NCBI GenBank assembly: GCA_965279255.1
Contig: OZ257146.1
Location: 434,001 to 498,000 of the forward strand
DNA from: CAMFLJ01 sp965279255
GTDB taxonomy: Bacteria; Actinomycetota; Acidimicrobiia; Acidimicrobiales; Acidimicrobilacustridaceae
Direction: 5' to 3'
Length of the DNA: 64,000 nucleotides
The notes beneath the pieces were generated by a model. It was not told the origin of the DNA, did not search any database, and saw nothing but the letters and a program-made list of their open reading frames with translations. Within the stretch, counting starts at the first letter, position 1. Each line of letters starts with the position of its first letter. Shown piece by piece: positions 1 through 8,320 of the stretch. Both the position numbers and the translations under genes were made by a program.

Positions 1-336
1 GGCGCGGGTGGCCTGGTCATCCGCAACCCCAACAAGCCCAACCCGCTGGTGGGTCGCAACATCGAGCTCACCGGCGACGTCGCCGACAAGGTGCGCCAGC
101 TCCTGGCCGAGGCCATCAACCCGAGCCTCGCCTCGCACGGCGGCTTCGCCGACCTCGTCGGCGTCGAGGACACCAGCGTGTTCATCACCATGGGCGGTGG
201 CTGCCAGGGCTGCTCGATGAGCGCCGCCACGTTGCGCGAAGGCATCCAGGTGGCCATCAAGGAGGCCATCCCGGAGGTCACCGACGTCATCGACGTCACC
301 GACCACGAGGCCGGCGACAACCCCTTCTACACCTAG
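1..336 (+). CDS. Nfu-type Fe-S cluster biogenesis protein, C-terminal part (5' end outside window)
   Basis: The reading frame is open from base 1, so the true start lies upstream; the GTG at 49 is internal. The visible part begins with a GLVIRNPNKPNPL stretch like the end of the degenerate A-type domain of NfuA. An Nfu domain follows, with INPSLASHGG and the cluster-binding motif GGGCQGCSM (CxxC). Nfu proteins carry 4Fe-4S clusters from the assembly scaffold to client enzymes in the cytosol. The DVTDHEAGDNPFY tail resembles the E. coli NfuA tail. The family call is firm; the two-domain NfuA architecture is inferred from a short piece. It converges on the FUSC gene with only 6 bases between stop codons. 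Confidence 0.9.
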   Translation, partial: GAGGLVIRNPNKPNPLVGRNIELTGDVADKVRQLLAEAINPSLASHGGFADLVGVEDTSVFITMGGGCQGCSMSAATLREGIQVAIKEAIPEVTDVIDVTDHEAGDNPFYT

Positions 337-342
337 GTCGGC

Positions 343-2499
343 TCAGCGCCACCAGCTCTGGGGCAGCCCGCGCACCGTCGCCACGGTGTCCTCGGCGGTG
401 GCCCGCAACGAGCTGTCGGCGGTCGTGAGCCAGGTCCACAGCCACGCCAGGCGCAGGAACTCCGCCGGGCTGCGCCCCTCGGCCGACGGCGCCGCCGCGG
501 CCCGGTCGGCGGGCGGGGTGAGGGCGAGCGCGGTGGCGTCGGTGTCGGCGTGCTCGAGCGCCTGGGCCACCGCGTCGAACCGGGAGGCCACCTCGAACGC
601 CTCGGCCTCGAGCTCGCGCGGCGGGCTGGACGGGCGTCCTTCGGCCGGGCCGATGGTGCCGAGCCCGAGGTCGGCGTGGCCCCAGTCGCCCGCCCTCACG
701 ATCGAGGGTGGGGTCATGATCGCCACGCGGTCGGTGACGGCGACGTCGGCGTGGCGGTCGACGCCGAGCTCCTGCAGGGTCTCCTCGAGCTGCTCGCGCG
801 CGCCGGCCAGCTCGTGGCGGGCCCGGACGAGGCCGTCGGTGGCGCCGGTCAGCCCCATGGTGTCGGCGCTCACCGACCGGATCGTGGCCGCCGAGGCGCG
901 GTAGAGCCGGCCGGCGATGGGCCCGAGGCTGGCCTGCGGGCCGCGGGGCCAGAAGATGAAGCCGGCCACCACAGCGACCACGATGCCGGTGGCGACGGTC
1001 TCCAGTCGGAGCACCGCGGTCTGCGCCCCGGACGGCGCCGCCAGGTTGAACAGCACCACCACGAAGATGGTGAACGCGGCCTGGCCGCTGCCGAGCCCGA
1101 TGGCCCCCGGTGCCCACGCCGACAGGAACACCACGAACGGCAACAGGACCCACAGCAGGGTGTCGTGGCCGTTCGCGGCCCACGCCAACGGCGCCGCGAT
1201 GGCGAACCCGATGAGCGTGCCCCGCAGGGCCTGGAGCGCCGTCGCCGCGGTGTCGTTCACCCCGCTGCGGAGCACCATCAGGGTGCCGAGCACCACCCAG
1301 AAGGCGTGGTCGAAGTCGACCCACCGGGCGAGCAGCAGCGAGGCGGTGAGGGCGGCGCCGGCGCGGAGGCTGTTGCGGAACCGGGTGCTCTGCCAGCGGA
1401 AGTGGAATGCCAGGGTGTGCCGGGCCCGCCGCCAGAACGCGGCCGGTCCTCCCTCGGGGATGTCGACCTCGACGTCGAGCTTCATCTCGCTGTCGGGCCG
1501 GTGGCCCATCCACGTGGCGGCAGCGGCCTGGGCCACACCGGCGAGGGAGACGAGGAAGCGGAGCCGCATCGTCGTGGTGGCGGCGTCCTCGACCACCTGC
1601 CGGGCCCCGGCCTCCCGCTCGGTGAGCGCGGCGACCATCGTCTGGCGTTGCCCGACGAGGGCCCGCTGCACCGACGTGAGGTCGACGGGGGCGCCGTCGG
1701 TGATGGCGGTCGCCGCCGCGTCGAAGGCGTCGGCCCCGACGAGGGCCAGGCGGTCGTTGCCGACATCCCCCGCGGTGAGGTCGGCATCGGGCGGGAGGTG
1801 CTGGCAGATGAGGGTCGCCCGTCCGAGCGTGTCGAGCAGGGCCCCGAGCGCCGTCTGGCGCGCTGTCGGCGTGAGGGGTCGTGACGACGAGGCCGCCAGC
1901 TCCTCGCGGACCTGGCGCACCGGGGTGACGTCGGGGGCGGTGGTGGGCGTCCCCGCCGCCCGGGCGCGGAGGTCGGTGGCGAGCTCGCGGCACTGGTGGG
2001 CCAGGCGGTCACGGGCGATCGAGCGGCGGGGGACAGGGGCGACCATGGCCGCGGCCACCGCGGCCACGCAGCCCAGGACCCAGCCGAGCACCCGCTGGTC
2101 GACCTGGCTGACCGGCGTGGTCATCACCGCGAGGGCGAAGGCGAGCATGAGGGTCGTGCCGGCGGCGATGGCGTAGCCGCCGAGGCATCCGACGTACCGG
2201 ATGCCGAAGGTGACGGCGAAGATGGCGAGGGCGGGTGCCACCGGGAGGTCGGCCACCGCGCTGCCGAACAGCACCAGCAGCGCGCCGAGCACGGCCAGGG
2301 TGCCGTAGCCCTCGAGGCGTCGACGCGGGGTGCCCTGGAAGTCGGCGAACACCAGCGAGGCGAACGAGCTGAAGGCCGCGTACAGCGCGGCGACGTCGCC
2401 GACGGTCGAGCCGATGGCGGCGTAGAGCACGGGCACGACGACCGCGGCCCGCAGCCCTCTGCGGAGGTTCACCAGCCCCTCGTCGTGCACGATCGCCAT
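343..2499 (-). CDS. FUSC-family inner-membrane protein (aromatic-acid/fusaric-acid exporter type)
   Basis: 718 aa. Two hydrophobic blocks (about residues 15-155 and 396-537), each long enough for five or six membrane spans, are separated by a charged cytoplasmic region (about 160-375) and followed by a roughly 180-residue soluble tail. This duplicated layout is typical of FUSC/YccS-type proteins, which are linked to efflux of aromatic acids. I start at the ATG at 2499 because hydrophobic, family-like sequence (NLRRGLRAAVVVPVLYAAIG) begins a few residues later, whereas the open frame further upstream is antisense to the crotonase gene. It stands alone and is transcribed toward nfu. Substrate unknown. 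Confidence 0.8.
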   Translation of the reverse strand: MAIVHDEGLVNLRRGLRAAVVVPVLYAAIGSTVGDVAALYAAFSSFASLVFADFQGTPRRRLEGYGTLAVLGALLVLFGSAVADLPVAPALAIFAVTFGIRYVGCLGGYAIAAGTTLMLAFALAVMTTPVSQVDQRVLGWVLGCVAAVAAAMVAPVPRRSIARDRLAHQCRELATDLRARAAGTPTTAPDVTPVRQVREELAASSSRPLTPTARQTALGALLDTLGRATLICQHLPPDADLTAGDVGNDRLALVGADAFDAAATAITDGAPVDLTSVQRALVGQRQTMVAALTEREAGARQVVEDAATTTMRLRFLVSLAGVAQAAAATWMGHRPDSEMKLDVEVDIPEGGPAAFWRRARHTLAFHFRWQSTRFRNSLRAGAALTASLLLARWVDFDHAFWVVLGTLMVLRSGVNDTAATALQALRGTLIGFAIAAPLAWAANGHDTLLWVLLPFVVFLSAWAPGAIGLGSGQAAFTIFVVVLFNLAAPSGAQTAVLRLETVATGIVVAVVAGFIFWPRGPQASLGPIAGRLYRASAATIRSVSADTMGLTGATDGLVRARHELAGAREQLEETLQELGVDRHADVAVTDRVAIMTPPSIVRAGDWGHADLGLGTIGPAEGRPSSPPRELEAEAFEVASRFDAVAQALEHADTDATALALTPPADRAAAAPSAEGRSPAEFLRLAWLWTWLTTADSSLRATAEDTVATVRGLPQSWWR

Positions 2500-2637
2500 C
2501 GGCGCATGATGGTCCAGCGGGGGCGAGGGCCCTGGCACCCGGGTGCCGGCGAGGGGGATCTCGCCCGACAAGTTGCTATGCGGCGTTAAGTATCGTACGG
2601 TCACCTCCGCTGGAGGGGGATCGCAGGGGGGCGCTGG

Positions 2638-2664
2638 GGCTCCCACCTCGAAAGAGGTGGGGCC
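2638..2664 (+). promoter_or_regulatory. GAAA-tetraloop hairpin in the leader of the crotonase gene
   Basis: CCCACCTC-GAAA-GAGGTGGG (2642-2661) is a perfect 8-bp stem closed by a GNRA tetraloop, extended by a G-U pair. A smaller hairpin CCTCC-GCT-GGAGG lies at 2604-2616. The gap 2500-2736 otherwise holds only a weak promoter candidate (TTGCTA 2573, TACGGT 2595). A structured 5' leader for the crotonase operon is inferred; it matches no riboswitch I know. Confidence 0.35.
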
Positions 2665-2736
2665 CACGCCGCCCGGACGCCGCCCCCGGGACGGGTGGCC
2701 GGACCACCCGGCCACACACGAGAGGTGGTGAGGACC

Positions 2737-3540
2737 ATGCCCGACGCCCTTGTCGAACGTGACGGCGCTGTGCTCGTCGTGACCATGAACCGCCCCAAGC
2801 GGCTCAACGCGCTCTCCGGGCAGATGCTCATCCGGATGTACGACGCCATGGTCGAGGCCGACGCCGACGACGACGTGCGGGCGATCATCCTCACCGGTGC
2901 CGGCGGCAACTTCTGCTCCGGCGCCGACCTGCGGGCGATGGCCGGCGACGCCGGCGAGGACGCCGACACCGGGATCGACGTTGCCGCCCGCATGAAGGTC
3001 GACCCCGGCCTGGCCTGGAAGGGCCTGCTGCGCGAGTACCAGCCCAAGAAGCCGCTGATCGCCGCGGTCGAGGGCATCGCCTTCGCCGGCGGCACCGAGC
3101 TCCTGCAGGGCACCGACATCCGCGTCGCCGGCCGCAGCGCCCGCTTCGCCGTGTCGGAGGTCAAGCGCTCGCTCTACCCGATGGCCGGCTCGGCCGTCCG
3201 CCTCCGCCGCCAGATCCCCTACACGATCGCCGCCGAGGTCCTCCTCGCCGGTCGTGAGCTCAGCGCCGACGAGGCCCTCCACTACGGGCTGGTCGGCCAC
3301 GTGGTCGACGACGGCCAGGCCCTCACCCGGGCCAAGGAGATCGGCCAGCAGATCGCCGCGAACGGTCCCCTCGCCGTGGAGGCCGTGCTGCGCACGCTCC
3401 GCGAGACCGAGGGCATGACCGAGCGCGAAGCCCTCGACCACGAGTTCGAGTACGGCCAGGCCGTGTTCGCCACCGAGGACGCCAAGGAAGGCCCGCTCGC
3501 CTTCAAGGAGAAGCGGACCCCTGTCTACAAGCGGCGCTAG
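2737..3540 (+). CDS. Enoyl-CoA hydratase/isomerase (crotonase) family protein
   Basis: 267 aa. Crotonase fold with the first oxyanion-hole region GAGGNFCSGADL (54-65) and the second at GIAFAGGTELL. Both catalytic glutamates of hydratases appear to be kept: E121 in GGTEL and E141 in SEVK. It probably hydrates an enoyl-CoA during acyl-CoA beta-oxidation in the cytosol. The ATG at 2737 is chosen because GAGAGGTGGTGAGG sits just before it; an upstream in-frame start would add residues with no family similarity. It is first in a run with the OB-fold gene and two thiolase-like genes, 42 nt ahead of the next start. Confidence 0.85.
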   Translation: MPDALVERDGAVLVVTMNRPKRLNALSGQMLIRMYDAMVEADADDDVRAIILTGAGGNFCSGADLRAMAGDAGEDADTGIDVAARMKVDPGLAWKGLLREYQPKKPLIAAVEGIAFAGGTELLQGTDIRVAGRSARFAVSEVKRSLYPMAGSAVRLRRQIPYTIAAEVLLAGRELSADEALHYGLVGHVVDDGQALTRAKEIGQQIAANGPLAVEAVLRTLRETEGMTEREALDHEFEYGQAVFATEDAKEGPLAFKEKRTPVYKRR

Positions 3541-3582
3541 TCCGTCGGGTCGGCACCACCGGCCCGCCGAGAGAGAGGAACC

Positions 3583-4602
3583 ATGACAGACACGAACTAC
3601 GACATGGAGCCGTTCCACCTCCAGTTCCCGTTCACGCGGTCACTGGGGACGACGATGAGCACCTTCTTCTCGGCCCTGGCCGAGGGGCAGATCATCGGCG
3701 TGCGGACCGGCGATCGGGTGGTCGCCCCCCCGATGGAGTACGACCCCGAGACCGGCGCCGACGCCGGCTCCGAGTGGGTGAAGGTCGGGCCCAAGGGCAC
3801 GGTCGGCACCTGGACCTGGGTGCCCGAGCCCACCCGCCTGCACCCCGTGCAGGAGCCGTTCGCCTTCGCCTTCATCACCCTCGACGGCGCCGACACGCCG
3901 ATCCTGCACGCGATCAAGGCCAGCGAGGACCAGCTCGCAGCCGGCCTGCGCGTCGAGGCCCAGTTCAAGGCGAGCGACGACGTCAACGGCCGCATCGACG
4001 ACCTCGTGTTCGTGCCGGCCTCCGATCCCTCGCCCAGCGAGGGTGCGGGTGAGGCCTACACCGCCCCGGCCGAGCCCGAGATCCAGATGATGGACGCCTT
4101 CTGCGACCTCATCTACGTCGACAACTTCGCCCCCGCCACCCGCGAATGGGCGGCCGCCCTCATGGCCGGCCGCCTCTTCGGTCGCCGTTGCCCGAAGTGC
4201 GATCGCATGGTCATCGGTGCCAACCCGATGTGCTCGGTCGACGGCATCTTCCTGGGCGACGGCGCGGTCGTCGAGCTCGAGGGAACCGGCGTGGTGAGCA
4301 ACTTCACCGTCATCACGCCCACCCCGTACCCGGGCCAGAAGGAGACCGAGCCCTTCGTGCGCTGCTCGATCATGATCGACGGCGCCGATGCGGTCATCGG
4401 CCAGCAGGAGATCATCGGCGTGCCCGCCTCGGAGGTCCGGGTCGGCATGCACGTGGCCATCGAGTGGGCCCCCGAGGGCGAGCGCAACGTCGACGACCTC
4501 GGAAACGGCAACCACGGAGCCACGGCCGGCGCGGTCCGTGGCTGGCGTCCCACCGGAGAGCCGGACGAGCCGGCCGAGAACTACGTCGAACGGATGATGT
4601 GA
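3583..4602 (+). CDS. Tandem OB-fold (DUF35/ChsH2-type) acyl-CoA-associated protein
   Basis: 339 aa, with two OB-fold halves. The N-terminal half (about 60-145) has the DUF35-like core (FAFAFITLDGADTPILHAI) but no cysteines for metal. The C-terminal half (about 180-300) has a rubredoxin-like ribbon with C203, C206 and C217, then FVRCSIMIDGADAVIG. Single-domain relatives such as ChsH2 pair with thiolase-like retro-aldolases or MaoC-like hydratases and bind acyl-CoA. The stop overlaps the next start (TGATG), so translational coupling to the thiolase-like protein is likely. GAGAGAGAGG precedes the ATG. The fusion and the three-Cys ribbon are unusual; the fourth ligand is not evident. Confidence 0.75.
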   Translation: MTDTNYDMEPFHLQFPFTRSLGTTMSTFFSALAEGQIIGVRTGDRVVAPPMEYDPETGADAGSEWVKVGPKGTVGTWTWVPEPTRLHPVQEPFAFAFITLDGADTPILHAIKASEDQLAAGLRVEAQFKASDDVNGRIDDLVFVPASDPSPSEGAGEAYTAPAEPEIQMMDAFCDLIYVDNFAPATREWAAALMAGRLFGRRCPKCDRMVIGANPMCSVDGIFLGDGAVVELEGTGVVSNFTVITPTPYPGQKETEPFVRCSIMIDGADAVIGQQEIIGVPASEVRVGMHVAIEWAPEGERNVDDLGNGNHGATAGAVRGWRPTGEPDEPAENYVERMM

Positions 4603-5672
4603 TGCCCCGCTCAGAGAACGACATCGCCATCGTCGGATTCGCGCAGTCGCCGATGCTGCGCCGGTCCGAGAACACCGAGGCGGAGATGATGCTCCCCACG
4701 GTCCAGGGCGCCATCAAGATGGCCGGCCTGGAGAAGGAGGACATCGGCTTCACCGTCAGCGGCTCGTGCGACTACCTGTCGGGCCGCGGCTTCTCCTTTG
4801 TCGCCAACGTCGACGCCTACGGCGCCTGGCCGCCGATCAACGAGTCGCACGTCGAGATGGACGGCGCCTGGGCCATGTACGAGGCCTTCGTCCACCTGCT
4901 GCTCGGCCACATCGACACCGCACTGGCCGCCGGCGTGGGCAAGACCTCCAACTCGGATCCCACCACCCTCTACACGATCGAGATGGATCCGTACTACCTG
5001 ACGCCGCTGGGTGCCGACCCTTGGTCGCTGGCCGCGCTGCAGTACCGGGCGCTGCTCGACTCGGGCAAGGTCACCGAGCGCGACGTCGCCGAGGTCGTGT
5101 CCCGCAACCTTGCCAACGCCAAGGGCAACATCAACGCCCAGGTGTCGGGCGACGTGAGCGTCGACGAGATCCTCGCCCAGCCCTACGTGCGCAACCCGCT
5201 CCGCAAGGCCGACCTGCCGCCGGTCACCGACGGCTGCGCCGCGGTCGTGCTGGCCCGGGGCAAGAAGGCCTACGACCTGTGCGAGCGCCCGGCATGGATC
5301 ACCGGGTTCGACCACCGCGTCGAGCCCCACCTGCCCACCCTGCGCCGTGACCTCACCGTGTCGGAGTCGACCCGCCTCGCCGCCGAGGGCGCCGGGCTCG
5401 GGAGCGGCGCCGTCGACGTGGCCGAGATCTACGCCCCGTTCAGCTTCCAGGAGCTCATCATCCGCGAGTCGCTCGGCCTGTCCGACGACACCGTGGTGAA
5501 CGCTTCCGGCGGCGCCCAGGGCGCCAACCCCGTGATGGTCACCGGTCTCCTTCGGGTCATCGCGGCAGCCCAGGCGATCATGGAGGGCAGGGCCAACCGG
5601 GCCCTCGCCCACGCCACCTCGGGCCCATGCCTGCAACAGAACCTCGTGTGCATCCTGGAGGGAGACGAATGA
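4602..5672 (+). CDS. Thiolase-superfamily protein lacking the nucleophilic Cys (SCP2/Ltp2 type)
   Basis: 356 aa. The thiolase fold is recognisable from VTDGCAAVVLARG, DVAEIYAPFSFQEL and ASGGAQGANPVMVTGLL. The N-terminal nucleophile region reads ESHVEMDGAWAMYEA with no Cys, and the His-containing GHPxG loop is replaced by QGANPVMVTG, so classical Claisen condensation or thiolysis is unlikely. Related Ltp2-type enzymes cleave beta-hydroxyacyl-CoA by retro-aldol reaction together with a DUF35 partner, which here is the gene just upstream. Start ATG 4602 overlaps that gene's stop. Retro-aldolase function is inferred from architecture only. Confidence 0.75.
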   Translation: MPRSENDIAIVGFAQSPMLRRSENTEAEMMLPTVQGAIKMAGLEKEDIGFTVSGSCDYLSGRGFSFVANVDAYGAWPPINESHVEMDGAWAMYEAFVHLLLGHIDTALAAGVGKTSNSDPTTLYTIEMDPYYLTPLGADPWSLAALQYRALLDSGKVTERDVAEVVSRNLANAKGNINAQVSGDVSVDEILAQPYVRNPLRKADLPPVTDGCAAVVLARGKKAYDLCERPAWITGFDHRVEPHLPTLRRDLTVSESTRLAAEGAGLGSGAVDVAEIYAPFSFQELIIRESLGLSDDTVVNASGGAQGANPVMVTGLLRVIAAAQAIMEGRANRALAHATSGPCLQQNLVCILEGDE

Positions 5673-6829
5673 GCAGCCAGCCCGTCGCCGTCGTCGGCAT
5701 CGGCCAGACCCACCACAAGAGCAAGCGTCGTGACGTCTCCATCACCGGACTCGTCCGGGAGGCCGCCCAGCGCGCCCTCGACGACGCCAACATGGACTGG
5801 GGCGACATCGACGCCGTCGTCCTCGGCAAGGCCCCCGACCTGTTCGAGGGCGTCATGAAGCCCGAGATGTACCTGGCCGACGCGCTGGGCGCCAACGGCA
5901 AGCCCATGTTCCGCGTGCACACCGCCGGCTCGGTCGGTGGCTCCACCGGCATCGTCGGCTCGCAGCTCGTCGAGTCCGGCCGCCACAAGCGGGTGCTCTC
6001 GGTGGCCTTCGAGAAGCAGTCCGAGGGCAACGCCCAGTTCGCCCTCGGTGGCGGCAAGTCCGGCTCCATCGGTGCCGGTGGCGCCTTCGCTCCCTTCATC
6101 CGGGCCTACATCCGCCGCTCCGGCGCGCCGGAGGACATCGGCTGGAAGGTGGCCGTGAAGGACCGCCTCAACGGGGCCAAGAACCCCTACGCCCACCTGA
6201 AGCTGGCCGACATCACCATCGAGAAGGTCAAGGAGTCCCCGATGATGTGGGACCCGCTGCACTTCCTCGAGTCGTGCCCGTCGTCCGACGGCGCGTGCGC
6301 GGTGGTGTTCACCGACGAGGAGGGTGGCAAGGCTGCCTCCAAGCCGCCGGCGTGGGTGCTCGCCACCTCGATGCGCAGCGAGCCGGGCTGGTTCGCCGGC
6401 CGCGACGCCGTCGACCCGCAGGCCGCCCACGACTGCTCGGCCGACATCTACAAGCAGGTCGGCATCACCAACCCCCGTGAGCAGATCGACTGCGCCGAGC
6501 TGTACGTGCCGTTCAGCTGGTACGAGCCGATGTGGCTCGAGGCCCACGACATCGCCGCTCCCGGTGAGGGCTGGAAGATGACCGACTCGGGCGCCACGGC
6601 GCTCGACGGCGACTTCCCCGTCAACATGTCGGGCGGCGTGCTCTCGTCGAACCCGATCGGGGCCTCCGGGCTCCTCCGCTTCGCCGAGGCCGCGCTGCAG
6701 GTGCGGGGCCTCGCCGGAGACCACCAGGTCGGGGGCGCCAAGCTCGCCCTCGCCCAGGCCTACGGCGCGAACGCCCAGTTCTTCGCCATGTGGGCGGTGG
6801 GCTCCTCGCTCGACCCGCTCGGGTCGTAG
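5669..6829 (+). CDS. Second Cys-less thiolase-superfamily protein
   Basis: 386 aa. Start ATG 5669 overlaps the previous stop (ATGA) and is preceded by GGAGGGAG. Thiolase landmarks are SCPSSDGACAVVF, DCAELYVPFSWYEP and NMSGGVLSSNPIGASGLL. The position of the acylated Cys reads VHTAGSVGGSTGI, so the nucleophile is missing. Together with the 4602 gene it could form a heteromeric thiolase-like complex with the tandem OB-fold protein, as the shared operon and equal spacing suggest. Substrate unknown; CoA thioester is inferred from the family. Confidence 0.75.
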   Translation: MSSQPVAVVGIGQTHHKSKRRDVSITGLVREAAQRALDDANMDWGDIDAVVLGKAPDLFEGVMKPEMYLADALGANGKPMFRVHTAGSVGGSTGIVGSQLVESGRHKRVLSVAFEKQSEGNAQFALGGGKSGSIGAGGAFAPFIRAYIRRSGAPEDIGWKVAVKDRLNGAKNPYAHLKLADITIEKVKESPMMWDPLHFLESCPSSDGACAVVFTDEEGGKAASKPPAWVLATSMRSEPGWFAGRDAVDPQAAHDCSADIYKQVGITNPREQIDCAELYVPFSWYEPMWLEAHDIAAPGEGWKMTDSGATALDGDFPVNMSGGVLSSNPIGASGLLRFAEAALQVRGLAGDHQVGGAKLALAQAYGANAQFFAMWAVGSSLDPLGS

Positions 6830-6848
6830 CGAGCGCAGACGACGTCGA

Positions 6849-6880
6849 AGGGGCCGACCACGACGCAGTGGTCGGCCCCT
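6849..6880 (+). terminator. Strong stem-loop after the OB-fold/thiolase operon
   Basis: GGGGCCGACCAC (6850-6861) pairs perfectly with GTGGTCGGCCCC (6868-6879) around a 6-nt loop, with one more A-T pair outside. It lies 20 nt after the thiolase stop. No U-tract follows, as is common for hairpin terminators in GC-rich actinobacteria. Confidence 0.75.
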
Positions 6881-6950
6881 CGTCGTTGCCGGCGGCCCCT
6901 CGGGTCGCCGTGCAGTTCCCTGATGACGTGAGTGGCGGAAGGAGGTGGGG

Positions 6951-7781
6951 ATGACCAAGGCCGTGGTGCTCGGAGGCGGAGGCGTGGCGGGGATCGCCTG
7001 GGAGACCGGCGTCCTGCTCGGCCTGGCCGACGCGGGGGTCGACCTCACCGACGCCGATCTGTTCGTGGGCACCTCCGCGGGGTCGGTGGTGGCCACCCAG
7101 GTCGCCACCGGGCAGGCCCTCGTCGACCTCCACGACCGCCAGCTGGCGTCGCACACCCACGAGCGCACGGTCGAGTTCGACGTCGAGGCGATGATCGCCC
7201 GGTTCGTCGAGCTGCTCGCCGACTGCCCGCACCCCGAGGAGCTGCGGCGGCGCATCGGCGAGTGGGCCCTGCAGTCCGACACGGTGCCCGAGGCGGAGCG
7301 CCTGGCGATCATCGACTCCCGCCTCCCGGTGAAGGAGTGGCCGCTGGTGGGGTTGCGCATCACCGCCGTCGATTCCGCCACGGGGGAGTTCGTTGTCTTC
7401 GACCGCGACTCCGGGGTCGGCCTGGTCGACGCCGTGGCCGCCAGCTGCGCGGTGCCGGGCGTGTGGCCTCCCGTCACCATCGGCGACCGCCGCTACGTCG
7501 ACGGAGGCGTGCGGTCGACCATCAACGCCGACCTCGCCGAGGGCTACGACCAGATCGTCGTGCTCACCCCGTTCACGGCCGGCCTCGCCGGCGACGTCGC
7601 CCACGAGTGCGACGCGTTGCGCGCCTCGGGCTCGCAGGTCGCCGTGGTCGTCGCCGACGAGCGCAGCGTGGCCGCCTTCGGCACCAACCCGCTCGACCCC
7701 TCGACCCGCGGCCCGTCGGCCGAGGCGGGCCGGGCCCAGGCCGCAGCGGTCGTCGACGCCGTCGCCGAGGTGTGGCGGTGA
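6951..7781 (+). CDS. Patatin-like phospholipase / serine acyl hydrolase
   Basis: 276 aa. Patatin landmarks: glycine-rich oxyanion loop GGGGVAGIAW near residue 8, nucleophile elbow GTSAGS (S42 in GxSxG), and DGG with D184 completing the Ser-Asp dyad. Such enzymes release fatty acids from lipids or acyl esters. The ATG at 6951 is chosen over the GTG at 6945 because AAGGAGGT lies 5 nt before it. Its stop overlaps the MarR start (GTGA), so lipase and regulator are probably co-translated and the fatty acid released may be the regulator's signal (inference). Confidence 0.85.
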   Translation: MTKAVVLGGGGVAGIAWETGVLLGLADAGVDLTDADLFVGTSAGSVVATQVATGQALVDLHDRQLASHTHERTVEFDVEAMIARFVELLADCPHPEELRRRIGEWALQSDTVPEAERLAIIDSRLPVKEWPLVGLRITAVDSATGEFVVFDRDSGVGLVDAVAASCAVPGVWPPVTIGDRRYVDGGVRSTINADLAEGYDQIVVLTPFTAGLAGDVAHECDALRASGSQVAVVVADERSVAAFGTNPLDPSTRGPSAEAGRAQAAAVVDAVAEVWR

Positions 7782-8266
7782 GCGCCGCCCGTCGTGACGC
7801 GGCCGACGCCCGCCGCCGCCTGCGCGACTCGCTCGGGGCGCTGAGCCGCATCACGGGCAGCGCCCGGCTCGACCGGCGGGTGTCGGCCCGCTCCGGTGTG
7901 CCCATCGGCTTCGCTGCCTACGCCGTGCTCGGCCGGGTGGTCGCCGACGGGCCGCTGCGTCTGAGCGACCTGGCCGCCAACGCCCGGATGTTGCCGGCCG
8001 CGCTCACCCGGCAGGTCCAGGCCCTCGAGGCCGACGGCTACATCGAGCGCCGCGCCGACCCTGCCGATGGCCGCGCCGCGGTGGTGGAGGCGACGCCCGC
8101 CGGTCGGGCCGCCTACGCCGACGTCGACGAGGCCAACGACGGGATCATGTCCGAGCAGCTGGCCGACTGGTCGTCCGAGGAGCTGTGGGAGCTCGTCGAC
8201 CGGCTGGAGCGGCTGATCCACGACCTGCGCTCGGGGCCCGACGCCCGGGGCGCCGAGGCCGGCTGA
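7778..8266 (+). CDS. MarR-family transcriptional regulator
   Basis: 162 aa. Winged-helix layout: helical N terminus, LRLSDLAANARMLPAALTRQVQALEADGYIERRADPADGRAAVVEATPAG split as recognition helix (about 70-90) and wing (about 95-110), then a long dimerisation helix. The GTG at 7778 overlaps the patatin stop. MarR proteins usually repress neighbouring genes and respond to small aromatic or acyl ligands. The downstream acyl-CoA synthetase gene is the obvious candidate target; the 54-nt gap holds the inverted repeat at 8288-8303. Confidence 0.85.
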   Translation: MSAARRDAADARRRLRDSLGALSRITGSARLDRRVSARSGVPIGFAAYAVLGRVVADGPLRLSDLAANARMLPAALTRQVQALEADGYIERRADPADGRAAVVEATPAGRAAYADVDEANDGIMSEQLADWSSEELWELVDRLERLIHDLRSGPDARGAEAG

Positions 8267-8287
8267 GCCACCTCAGCATTCCAACTA

Positions 8288-8303
8288 TCTTTGCAAGGAA
8301 AGA
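8288..8303. promoter_or_regulatory. Possible MarR operator upstream of the acyl-CoA synthetase gene
   Basis: TCTTT-N6-AAAGA sits in the AT-rich part (CCAACTATCTTTGCAAGG) of the gap between marR and the synthetase gene. The arms are only 5 bp, so this is a weak call supported mainly by position and by the local drop in GC. Confidence 0.25.
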
Positions 8304-8320
8304 GTCCGAGGGGGACCGCC

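Noticed and set aside
2500..3618. Upstream extension of the FUSC open frame to 3618
   Set aside because: The extra sequence is antisense to the crotonase gene, has no membrane character, and a membrane-protein-like start lies at 2499.
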